From contig VFSE01000267.1 of the NCBI GenBank assembly GCA_010157825.1, forward strand, positions 7,501 to 71,500: a stretch of DNA of 64,000 nt, read 5' to 3'. Both the position numbers and the translations under genes were made by a program. The notes beneath the pieces were generated by a model. That model saw only the letters and a list, made by a program, of their open reading frames with translations, was not told where the DNA came from and searched no databases. This DNA comes from Vickermania ingenoplastis (taxonomy: Eukaryota; Euglenozoa; Kinetoplastea; Trypanosomatida; Trypanosomatidae). Below are positions 9,170 through 18,800 of the stretch, one piece after another (positions within the stretch are counted from its first letter, which is position 1; every line of letters starts with the position of its first letter).

Positions 9170-12100
9170 CTATTCCATCGTTCCCACGATCCACGGATGT
9201 TTCAAGAGCTCCTCCACCGTCGGCCGCTTATTCGGGTCCACGGCAAAGCACTTTTTCATAAAGTCCAGGCAACCCGGCGTTGCCTCCTTCTCGGGGATCG
9301 CGGTGGGGCCATCCTTGGCATTTGCAATCATCATGATGGTGCTCGGGGCGTTGGCACGAATCGGCCACGGGGGCGATCCCGTGAGCATCTCCGCGACGGT
9401 ACACCCCACCGACCAGACATCTGCCTTGAAGCTGTATCCCTCCCCCTCGCCAGAGAAGTCGACCACCTCAGGGGCCATCCAGTACGGGGTCCCAATGACA
9501 GTCTTGGACTGGCTCACCGCATCCGTCAAACGTCGTGCGGCCCCGAAATCGACCAGCTTAATCTGCGCCCCAGACGTGGGATCCACAGCGGTGTCCACCA
9601 AGACGTTCTCCCCTTTGATATCGCGGTGGATAATTCGCTGCGAGTGAAGATAGCGAAGACCCGAAAGCAGCTGCTTCGTCCACGTTCGAATCACATCCGG
9701 CGGCAGGGGTTTGAACTTCTTCACAAAGCTTGTCAGACTACCGCCCCCAATGTACTGCATAAACATACAGATGTGCCGCTCCTGCTCATCATACCAAACA
9801 CCTTTGAACTCGCACAAATTTTTGTGCTTCAGGCGCTGCATCAAGTTGATCTCTCGGAACAGTGACACCAGTTCTGCAGGGTTGATCGCCTCCGTGGCTT
9901 CTTTGCCCAGTTCAACGCACTTCACGGCGTAGAAGCTCCCATCCGCGAGGAGGCCAAGGTACACCGACCCGTACGTCCCACGGCCAATAAGGGTCCCCTT
10001 CTTCCACCCCGACAGCTCCGCGCTGTTCTCCGTCATGAGCATCTGCGGTGTCAGCTCTCCTGGTTTTAGCGTCGCCCAGGAGGACATCTTCTCCCGCTGC
10101 TCCGGTGTTACGTCGATCGTCTCGAAATGTTCCGGCTCCTCATCTGTTGTGGGGCTGCCGGTCGGCAAGATATCCCGGGTAGGCGCTCCTCCTCCCACCT
10201 GTTTTTGCGACGGAAGGGCCTCCTCGGACACCGGTTTGATAGCCGACGCGTCCTTTATTGGCACACGCAAATGCTTTTCACCCAAGCTGATGTAAAATGG
10301 ACCATCCAGCGGGCTCTTGTAGGCACGAAGAGCCTTGCCCCCTACAGTAACAACGCCAATGTGTTTCGTTCCTTCGGGAAGGCCAACATTTGTGTCAGGA
10401 TCCCTCTTCATGATCTCTTCCCCGACAGCAGTGAAAAGCCCCGTGTTGTGTGCGCTGCTCTTAGCACTACTGCGTTGCGGGGTACTTGTCGTCGTCCCCT
10501 CGCTGCCGCTACTGCTGATGTCGCCGGCCACTGTCGTGGACGTGGTGGTGGCGCTCGTCTTACGCCCCCCTGTGCCAGCCGGTGTTTTCTTCGTCTGCTT
10601 TTTTGGACTATGGCCCGCGTCTGAGCTCTTGCCACCCCCGCCATCCATCAACGAGGAGGAGGAGGACGACGAGGAGGACGACGAGGGTCGAGCCGAGGGC
10701 TGCGGATTCTGTGGTGGGTCCGCCACATCTCGTGTGGTGTTTGTCTTTGTATCGGTTCGAGTGAACCCTCTGCGGTTGGACCCCGGTTTCTTGCTCAGTG
10801 CCGCTCCCGCTGATGGCGGCAGCGTCGACGTCTGGTGTGAGCCGGGGGGGGCGTCGGTACTGCTTCCCGTACTGGTCACACTAGAACGGTGGATGGCAGA
10901 CGAAAGCCCTGCAGGAGAGGGGTGCGTCGATGGTGCATCGGTGCCGGCCGCCGCCCCTGGGGGAAGGGCCGGATGATTCGCACGCTTGGTGGCGAGCGTC
11001 GGCGGCGGCGGGGCACTCGATGGAATACCGGGCAGCTGTCCTGGCGCGGGGGTGGAGGCCACGGGTATGGCGGTGGGGAGCGCCGCCGTCCCACGCGGGG
11101 AGGCGGTGTTGCCCTTCCTTTTTCCGCACTGGGAGCAAAATTTGGCGTTGGGCCGGATGTACTTGGCGCCACAGTGGGGGCCAAAGTTGGCCGTTCCGCC
11201 CACCTCTCCTCCGTTTACGGTGGTGGGCAGACCGGTACTCTGCGGTACTCCTCGGTTGGGGCGCTGCTGCATGGTGGTGGCTGCCTCTACGGTTTTTTTT
11301 TGTGGTGTTGGTGGTGGTACTGGTTGCTTTGGGGAAGAGCGAAGCGATGCACTAGAGGAAATGGAAACCTTCTTCTTGGCGTTTCGTGGTGTATATATAG
11401 CTCTACCGCTTTTTATGCCGCCTGTTGTTGGCGATGACGGCGCCTCCTCCTCCTCTTTTTGCTTGTTTACCGGAGCGGGTGGTGGAGTATGCTTGTTGTG
11501 CGGGGTGTGGAATGCTTCGTCGCCTTCCCCTCTCGAATGCACAGGTACAAACAGTGGCTCGTCCAGCTCGTGGGATGAGGCGTTTGGCGTTGTCTCACGT
11601 TTCAAAAACGACGCAGCGGTACCGTTGAGAGATACAACAACGTCGATGTCCTTGTCGAGGTCTTTTTCAACAAAAAGATGTCCTGTGGGCTCCGCTTTCG
11701 CCTGAGGTATAGAGGGGGTCGGGGCAACAAACAAAGGGGGGTGCTCCTCCGCCTCGTATGGAGGCTGCTGTCGGCACACGTCACGCAAGAACCACGAGGG
11801 AAGATCAGGGACGGATGCGGTGCCAACGCGGTGCAAACCTACGGCTCGCTGAGACTTAACCTTGACGGTGCCCCTTCTCACGCCGCCCAGCGTCGTTCCC
11901 GCTTCGTTAACTGTGCACGGCAGTTGGTCCGGTTCTCCCCCTCTTGGACTCCCTCTCGAACTCCTACTCACCGCAACGGGAGATACTAAGGACGGCACTA
12001 GACCACCTCTGCTGCCCGTTCCACTGCGAGACAGCGACCGCTGCGCCTGATCGTCCTCCTCTGGTGGATGGAGAGAATCAAATAGGAATCGAGGCCGACT

Positions 12101-12553
12101 CCCGCTGGCAGTTCCAGGAGACACGCCACTGGCACTAGTGCGGCTGGTAACGTTCGTCTCCGCGAAGCGCCGTGGGTAAGAAGACGCTGCTGGATCGGCT
12201 TCCACCACGCCAACACTTCGTTGCCGTTGATCTGGTACACCCAATGGAGACAACAAGAAGGCCGTACGAGTGCGTCCCTCCTGTTGCTCCTGCTGTTCTT
12301 CCTCTTCTTGTACCAGTGGAACCACCGTGGGGTGGTGGGGGTGGGTCTCGTCGTCAAAATGAAAGGCTCCACTCCCCAGGAAATCGAATCGCGTGTCTTC
12401 CGCACCGGCGTTTGCGTTGCTTAGCGCGCTGCCACGATGAGAAGGAAGATATCCTGTGGGGGGGAAGAAGGAGTTGATCTCCTGTTTGGGTAGACTGGAG
12501 TTTTTGGTTTTATTTTCCCTCCGCCCTCCGTCAGAAAGATGATCGAAGAACAC
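9170..12553 (-). CDS. STE11/MAPKKK-like protein kinase with degenerate zinc ribbon; start unresolved
   Basis: The last ~280 codons encode a complete kinase domain (about residues 849-1127 of the open frame). It has the Gly loop GRGTYGSV, AVK (Lys878), HRDIKGEN (Asp978), DFG (Asp1002), GTPYWMAPE and the DVWSVGCTVAEM helix. The HRDIKGEN and GTPYWMAPE sequences point to the STE/MAPKKK group, so it should phosphorylate Ser/Thr, perhaps on a MAP kinase kinase. Upstream, near residues 458-478, is a zinc-ribbon-like GPHCGAKY...FCSQCG in which the first expected Cys is Gly. The remainder is Ser/Pro/Thr-rich and probably disordered. The frame opens with GTG and its first in-frame ATG is codon 428 (11272), yet the upstream sequence looks coding. 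The true start may lie in another frame across a short repeat. The product ends three residues after the HPWIV that closes the kinase fold. Confidence 0.88.
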   Translation of the reverse strand: MFFDHLSDGGRRENKTKNSSLPKQEINSFFPPTGYLPSHRGSALSNANAGAEDTRFDFLGSGAFHFDDETHPHHPTVVPLVQEEEEQQEQQEGRTRTAFLLSPLGVPDQRQRSVGVVEADPAASSYPRRFAETNVTSRTSASGVSPGTASGSRPRFLFDSLHPPEEDDQAQRSLSRSGTGSRGGLVPSLVSPVAVSRSSRGSPRGGEPDQLPCTVNEAGTTLGGVRRGTVKVKSQRAVGLHRVGTASVPDLPSWFLRDVCRQQPPYEAEEHPPLFVAPTPSIPQAKAEPTGHLFVEKDLDKDIDVVVSLNGTAASFLKRETTPNASSHELDEPLFVPVHSRGEGDEAFHTPHNKHTPPPAPVNKQKEEEEAPSSPTTGGIKSGRAIYTPRNAKKKVSISSSASLRSSPKQPVPPPTPQKKTVEAATTMQQRPNRGVPQSTGLPTTVNGGEVGGTANFGPHCGAKYIRPNAKFCSQCGKRKGNTASPRGTAALPTAIPVASTPAPGQLPGIPSSAPPPPTLATKRANHPALPPGAAAGTDAPSTHPSPAGLSSAIHRSSVTSTGSSTDAPPGSHQTSTLPPSAGAALSKKPGSNRRGFTRTDTKTNTTRDVADPPQNPQPSARPSSSSSSSSSSSLMDGGGGKSSDAGHSPKKQTKKTPAGTGGRKTSATTTSTTVAGDISSSGSEGTTTSTPQRSSAKSSAHNTGLFTAVGEEIMKRDPDTNVGLPEGTKHIGVVTVGGKALRAYKSPLDGPFYISLGEKHLRVPIKDASAIKPVSEEALPSQKQVGGGAPTRDILPTGSPTTDEEPEHFETIDVTPEQREKMSSWATLKPGELTPQMLMTENSAELSGWKKGTLIGRGTYGSVYLGLLADGSFYAVKCVELGKEATEAINPAELVSLFREINLMQRLKHKNLCEFKGVWYDEQERHICMFMQYIGGGSLTSFVKKFKPLPPDVIRTWTKQLLSGLRYLHSQRIIHRDIKGENVLVDTAVDPTSGAQIKLVDFGAARRLTDAVSQSKTVIGTPYWMAPEVVDFSGEGEGYSFKADVWSVGCTVAEMLTGSPPWPIRANAPSTIMMIANAKDGPTAIPEKEATPGCLDFMKKCFAVDPNKRPTVEELLKHPWIVGTME

Positions 12554-13567
12554 TTTTTTGCGTCGTACGACACCACAGAAAAGAAAAAAAAAAGGGACCT
12601 CGGAGCTTTCTTTCTTCCTCTTTTTTTTCTTTTTTCTTTAGGGGGGTGGGGGGAAGGGAGGAGGAAGACGGCGCACACTAGAGGTTGGAGCTAACACAAA
12701 AAACTGTCTTGTGCGTATCGATGAAGAGGGTAATGAGAGAGTGCAAACCGGTCTAGACTTACAGAAGAGAATTTGATATAATTTTTATTAAAGAGTAAAT
12801 ATGTTCTCTTGTTGCTTCTTTTTTTTTCCTGTATTTCTTTATTTATTAGTTGTTGTTTTTTTTTTTCGACCTTCTTAATGCTTTGGTGGATCTAACCTAC
12901 CTCGTCTCGCAACAATTTTTATTTTTATTTTTTATTATTATTATTTGAAAAACAGAACAAAAAAAAAAAAGAGAGAGAGAGAGAAAGAGGGAGAAGGGAA
13001 GCAAAATGGGTGGTGGTGGTTGTTATTTTCTGCACGCTCAAATGTAAAAAAAAAAAAAAACGATTTATTTATTTTTTTTTCTTTGTTTTGTTTTGTTTTC
13101 TCCGATTGAAATTCGGTGTTTTGTCGTGGGGCGAGGGAGGTGCGGCAAAGTAAAGCATTTCTCCGTGTGTGTGTGTTTCATTTATTATTTATTTTTCTTC
13201 GTGGTTCGCTTTTCACTTCTTGTTCGTAGTGTTACAGGGCTAATATGTAGATAGATAGATGAATAAATGCTTCAATATCTTCTCTTCTTCTTCGTGAGTA
13301 GTCCGATAGGGCAGGATTGTGTGGCTGGCGTGGCTGGCGTAGCGGCGTTATTACAATATGTGTTCTTTTTTTTTGTTGTTGCTGCTGTGTTATTGTTTAG
13401 GCGGGGTATGTGCAGGACGCCAGAAGCACAGCACCGTGTCTTGTTTATGTCTCCTGGTGCGCAAACAAAAGTTCCTGGAAAGCAAAAAAAAAAAAAGCGG
13501 CAGAGACTCCTGTTCTCTACTGGCACTACTACTTGTTAGAGTTACATCGTCATCGGCTCTCCTCGCC
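12554..13567. other. Intergenic region upstream of the kinase gene
   Basis: No gene is seen. On the minus strand a C/T-rich tract near 12640-12680 followed by AAAG could serve as a trans-splice acceptor for the kinase. A second CTCCTTCTTCCCCCCCACAG at about 12454-12473 lies inside the open frame. Long T runs and short A and T homopolymers fill the rest. Confidence 0.45.
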
Positions 13568-15007
13568 TTAGCCCTGCCGCTGGGTCTCTTCTTCTTCTTC
13601 CTCCTCTGCTAGAGCGTTGCGGTGAAGCATCCACAGTCGGTCCGCCTGTCGCACGTGTAGCGCCTCCACCATCTTCCCCTGCACGCTCGCCACACTTCCC
13701 TTCTCTCGCTCCACGGCCTGTATGACCTCTGTTGCCCACTCCATCTCGCGAGGACTGGGGTTGTATACGTGGTTTGTCGGGATGATCTGGCTGGGGTGGA
13801 TCAGCGTCTTTCCTTCGAAACCCAACGCAAAAGCGCGACGGAGATCCTCTTGAAAGCCCGCGGTGTCGGTCGGGTCGTTGAACACCCCGTCGAGGAGGAA
13901 CATGTGGTTGGCTCGGGCAGCAAACAGCACCTGCATGGCCGCGAAGGAAAGGGGGAGGCGAGCTGCCGCCCGCACCGTCTCGGATTGAGTGCCGCTGAGG
14001 TTCGAGAACAGCCCCCCACGAGGAGGCTCCTTGGCGGCGGCGCCACCGCTCCTGCCCCTGCTGCTGCTGCTACTGCTGTTGGTGGTGGTGCTGGTGGTGT
14101 CGGTGTGGCGATCCGTTTCGTTCGGGGCTGGAAGATACTGTGCAGGGTTCGGTAGCGCTAGCTCTGTCATCAGGTCGTTGTACCCCATCACTGCTGCGCG
14201 ATATCGCCGAGAGGCGCAGATCTCTTGTGCCTGGAGGATCGACGTTGGGGTCTCGAAGAAGGCCCACAAGGTGTGGTTCGGATGGAGGGTGTCACGGATA
14301 CGATCAAAGGTAGCGGTATTCACCTTCGGGATCGCCACGCCTTCGATGCGATCGCCCAGAAGAGAGGCAAGCTCCAAGTCTAGCATCGCGTTAGAGGGAT
14401 CCACGTCAGGGGAGTTGATTCGCAGTATGAAGCGCGGCAGCAATGGGGAAGACGGGATAGTAGGCTCGTCTGATCCCGCCGCCGCTGCTGCTGCACCGAG
14501 CTGCTCTGCTCTGTCCAGCTCTTGCTGCTTCTGCCAAGCGGGGATCTCCACTTTCATAAAATGTTGCACGCCCTCACGTGCCTCGCGCTTCATCTCCGGT
14601 CCGACGCTGTCTTCCAGGTCTAAAATAAAGCAGTCCGCTGGCAGGTTAGCGCTGTCCAACGTCTTGACCAGCGCTCGCGGCTTGTGTCCGGGCACAAAGA
14701 GAGCACTGCGAGGGCACACAGAAGAGTTGTACCGAATACGTTTTGGCATCTTGCTGCGCTCCTTTTGGGTGCGTGCTTGATATTCCTCCTTGTCGTACAC
14801 GCCCGGCACTTGTCGCCGCCGGGTATCGTTCGCCAGGCTCTCCGGCAGTTTTGGGGGTTTGAACATTTCCCACACGGTCAGCGCGCGGAAATGGAGCTGA
14901 ACGGGGGATAGGGACGTTCCGGTCGCGCCTCTCGCGACGAGGGCAGCATCTTGCCCAAACCGACGCTGCAAGCAGCCGCAGCTACCGGAACGAAGGGAAG
15001 CTATCAT
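13568..15007 (-). CDS. CitE/CLYBL-type HpcH/HpaI aldolase family lyase, probably mitochondrial (479 aa)
   Basis: The family cleaves or forms C-C bonds in CoA esters such as citramalyl-CoA or malyl-CoA, with Mg2+. Visible motifs in order are RSALFVPGHKPR (100-111), ILDLEDSV (128-135), RIN (196-198), AIPKVN (225-230), FFETP (250-254, Glu252 a likely metal ligand), NDLMTEL (277-283, Asp278 the likely partner ligand) and GKTLIHPSQI (399-408). The N-terminus is Arg/Ser/Ala-rich with few acids, like a mitochondrial presequence. Low-complexity insertions break the barrel around 165-190 (Ala-rich) and 296-340 (Thr/Ser/Gly), which explains why it is longer than the usual 300-340 residues. It ends in an acidic Glu tail. 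The ATG at 15007 lies 48 nt after a candidate splice acceptor. The substrate cannot be told from sequence; human CLYBL is the nearest well-known relative in mind. Confidence 0.87.
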   Translation of the reverse strand: MIASLRSGSCGCLQRRFGQDAALVARGATGTSLSPVQLHFRALTVWEMFKPPKLPESLANDTRRRQVPGVYDKEEYQARTQKERSKMPKRIRYNSSVCPRSALFVPGHKPRALVKTLDSANLPADCFILDLEDSVGPEMKREAREGVQHFMKVEIPAWQKQQELDRAEQLGAAAAAAGSDEPTIPSSPLLPRFILRINSPDVDPSNAMLDLELASLLGDRIEGVAIPKVNTATFDRIRDTLHPNHTLWAFFETPTSILQAQEICASRRYRAAVMGYNDLMTELALPNPAQYLPAPNETDRHTDTTSTTTNSSSSSSRGRSGGAAAKEPPRGGLFSNLSGTQSETVRAAARLPLSFAAMQVLFAARANHMFLLDGVFNDPTDTAGFQEDLRRAFALGFEGKTLIHPSQIIPTNHVYNPSPREMEWATEVIQAVEREKGSVASVQGKMVEALHVRQADRLWMLHRNALAEEEEEEETQRQG

Positions 15008-15054
15008 TTCCTTTTTTTTTTTTTTTCGTTTCTTTATATATTTATTTTTATTTT

Positions 15055-15107
15055 TCTTGTTTGATGTTGAAGTGTTGGAAGGGGAGGAGGAGAGAGAGAG
15101 AGAGAAA
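15055..15107 (-). promoter_or_regulatory. Likely trans-splice acceptor for the CitE/CLYBL-like gene
   Basis: A long CT tract on the minus strand (about 15079-15107) is followed by the first AG at 15057-15056. The ATG follows 48 nt later. Confidence 0.55.
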
Positions 15108-15580
15108 TGGATACCCCGGCCCTCGAAAAAAAGCTAATTATAATCCTCTACCAACCGAAGCCGCTGCTCCGGTAAATGTTTCAAGGTACCGTCATCTATA
15201 CGGTAATATTTTCAAGGTTGATGCGATCGAATGGCTGGTGTGTTGTTCTACCGATTCATCCCTCAGGTTTGAGCCACAGCATTCACCGTCGACCCGCTGG
15301 GTTGAAATATGTTACAGCTTCGAAATAGTATACATTCCCTCCTCCGTCCTACTGGCTGTCTGATGTGAGGACCACTTTTTTCTTGCGGCCCAGGGAGGAC
15401 CAGCAGCCATCCCTGCCTCCACAGCGGGGCACCAACAACAACGCCTTGGCCTATGCACGTCGCGAGCTGGACCTTCCTTGCAGATCCCCCAGGAGGCGAA
15501 GCGCTCTTCTTCCTCTGTACCACCAGATCAACCGATTGGTACTGAGGAAAAAGGAAGGAAACAAAATTTAAAAAAAAGGT
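15108..15580. other. Intergenic region, no gene seen
   Basis: Short frames occur on both strands and none is recognisable. The GC content is higher than in the other gaps (15360-15530), so it could hold a degraded coding fragment, but no motif supports this. Confidence 0.35.
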
Positions 15581-15671
15581 GGGGGAAGGGTTGAGCCCTG
15601 TAGCACGTAGGAGAAGACCAAGAAGGGGAGTACCAGCCGGGTGAAACAGTAGCCGCCTAATAGGACGCGTT
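15581..15671. repeat. 91-bp dispersed repeat, copy B
   Basis: Same-orientation copy of 4220-4310, nearly identical. It sits about 200 bp beyond the stop of the 15.9-19.1 kb gene and is followed by a short TA repeat. Confidence 0.8.
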
Positions 15672-15869
15672 ATCTCGCACATATATATATATATATATTT
15701 GTTTGGCTATTTCATTAGCTATTTTTTTTTTCTCTCTCTCCCCCGCTTCCACCCTCTCGTGAATGGAGGGCCTCAGTGCTATTCGGCGGCTTTTAGTTCC
15801 GCGGGTAAATAATTTGGATAGAGCAAAGCGTACAGCCGCTGCAGGTCCTCTTCATTGTTCCACTCCACG

Positions 15870-18800
15870 TCATCCGGCGGCTGAGGGGGATTGTTGTTGA
15901 TCTCCTCGCTGTCTGGCAGTGAATCGTTTTGGTACCTGCGTGACCGCATCACTGTTTCCGTTCCGCTCCCGATGCGAATAGGATAGCGGCAAGAAGGGGG
16001 GGGGGGTGGACGGCAGCACCATCATGGTACGCCCCCCTAGTGGCTGCCCAGGAGGCATCGTAGGGTCGACGTTTCGGGTGGAGGAGGCAGAGGAGGAGGG
16101 GGAGGCGTTGGTGTGGAACCGAGGAGGGGCATCCCTATTCTCGTATCTACTCGTGTACGTGGAAGACGGGGCGTCGGCGGCGTCAGAAACCCTTGAGGCC
16201 GTCGTGGCGTCCGCGAGTGTGGTGCAGCGTTGTTGCAGGACCGTTGCCGCTTCCTTCCTCTTGTCGTGTGGCTGGCGCAGGTGTTGCTGTAGCAGCTTAT
16301 TTCTGTTCCATCTCTCTCCCTTTCCTGTTGCTACTGCTCCTTCGACACCACACGTTGTGGTACCGCGGGGTGGGGCGACCTGCGGAAGCACCGCTGGAAC
16401 TCTCTCCCATGCCTTCTTCCTCTGCATGGTACTCGCCACGTGGTATCCAGGCTGCATCCTACGGCGAGCGCAACGATCGGAATCGGTAGAATAGATGTCT
16501 TGATAGCAGTGCGTGTACGTACCGCACGGTGCACCACCGAACCACTGGACTCGAAGTTGATCATCGGATGCCTCGGCAGCCACTTCAGCCGCTGCCACAG
16601 CAGCGAGCTCCTTGTGGAAGGGAGCGGTGCGTCGTGGTGCGTTGTGCTGCTGCTGCATGGGCGGTGTTGATGGCCTGTGCTGCTGTGGCACCAAAGGGAT
16701 CACTGGGGGGGGCTCCCTCCTCGACAGCACAAGGAGGTCTGCTGCGTGCTCCGTGGTGGCAGCGCAGGCCGAAGCCGAATCGAAGTGAACGGCTCTCCTC
16801 TTCCCTGGCCGTTGTATTCCAGGGCTGCTGCTGTTGTTGGTGTTGTTGGCGAGCAACGACGGCATCGTCTCATCATCGAGGTTTGCGTTCGGCTCCCCCC
16901 CATCATCACCCACCCCTTCTCCTCCTCCTTCTTCTTGTGGTTCTGCGTGTCCACCCGACGCTGCCCCACAAGGGAAGAGATGGGATTTTTTGTTCTTCAT
17001 CTTCATCTTCATCTTCGATGGGGTGATCAGGGGAGTAGACACCGCTGTCGGTCTCTCGTCCCCCCTCGAGAACGAGAAAGACGAGCATAAAGAGGACGCC
17101 GAGAAGGATAAGGAGCTCGAGGAGGAGAGTGAGACGCTACTACTGTGGCTGTACGGCGTGGCAGACGCCTCACATCCATTTGTTTCCACCGGCTCGTGAA
17201 AAGAAGAATGCTGCTGTTGTCCTGAGCGCCACGTGGTGTCCCACACCCAGTCAGGGATCAATATACCGTCAGCGTGGCGAAGGAGAGGCGGAGGAGGCCT
17301 CTCGCCACCTCGGGAACGTAAGTCGTATGGCGGCGCCGTGTCAGTTTGCTCCGGTCGCGCTTCTGCTGCTGCTGGTGTTCGCTCTTGGTGCGTGTGGCCG
17401 TGTCGCTCCTGCTGGCCTCCTAGACGCGTCGAACCAATTCTTTTGCTCGCACTCCGCTGTAAGTCGTCTTCGTCTTCGTCGTCTTCTTCTTCTTCTCCTA
17501 AGACGGTGCAGTGAGCAAAAGCTACGGGTATTGGATTGGGGGCATTCCGTGTGCGGACGTCATGACGCTCTTCCAGTTTCCTCTCCGTTAATCTTTTAGC
17601 CAAACTTACGTTTTTCAGTCCGCATTCATCCGTCTCCGTCTCCTTCCAACGCTCCGTGGTGTTCTCGGCATCGCGATGTCCAGCGTGCACTACTAGGGAG
17701 GAGGAAACGCCATCGATAGTCTCGACCTCGAGCAGCCCTCCTCCTCCTCCCCCGCCTTCGCCTCCGCCTTCGTCTCCGCCTTCACACAGGGCGATGCGGT
17801 CATTGCGGGCGGCGGGCGGCCCGAACGCTCTCGGCCCTGACACGATTGCCGTTTCCCCTTGTTGCTGTTGTTTATCTGTTTCATCCGCCGTCGCTGTGAT
17901 CGAGGCGCCGGCGGCCGCCGATTGGGGAAGAGGCGGAGGAATACAAGTCTCGTTCTCTTCCGTGCGACGACGCCATTTTTTCCGACCGTGGTGCATCGTC
18001 GACCCGTCGCGTGTTGAGAAAGAAGTTCCTTGGCGCCACTCCGCGATCACGTCAAGCCATCGCCTCGAGAGACGAATGCGGGGCATGAATGGAAAGAGCC
18101 TCCCGTTTGTTTCCACCTCCACCAATGGCGACGGTTCTTTCCCTTCGTCCATCATTAAGGGAGGAAAGAAAGCTGTCAGTCGTAGCGCCGCCGTCATTGG
18201 CTTTCCCTTCAAGAGCCGTACACGTTGCTCTTCTGTGGGTGTGCTCGATCCTCTCGCGGTGGTGGTGGTGGTCGTCGTCGTCGTCGTCGTCGTCGTTGTC
18301 TGCCCTTCTTCAACGTGGCCGTCAACGATGGATAGCCCTCCATCGAGCGACATCGTCTGCGATGCGAGTCGAACGACAGGAGGAATCTCCATATACCGGC
18401 ACCTCTGTTCTCCTTCGACAACGCCCTCTGTTACTGCTCCACTCCGTAGGATGTAGCGACGGCGGCTGCCTCCATGGCCGACCCCCCAACAGAACGGATC
18501 ATCCCTCCTCCCTGCCCGCTGCAGGCGGTGCCCGTAACACTTCCAGCACCCGGATGCACAGCAATGCGCACCATGCTGAGGGATGCGGTACGGCGGTGGA
18601 TGCCCGTGGGTCCTGGTGGGGCAATCCTCCCCCTCTTTCCCTGCTGTGATCCATCGCTCTCGCTGATGGGCTGGGTTGCCGCATCTCCTCGTGGTGCCGC
18701 CGATACGAAAACACTGAATAGGCGGAGGCGTGGAGGAACAGCTGGCGACCGTAGACGAGAGGACGGACGGTGGTGTGGCCGCCACAGCACCTGCTGGCCG

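Noticed and set aside
8869-9261. Plus-strand Phe/Leu-rich frames resembling membrane proteins
   Set aside because: They are translations of T-rich spacer; no polar loops or start context.
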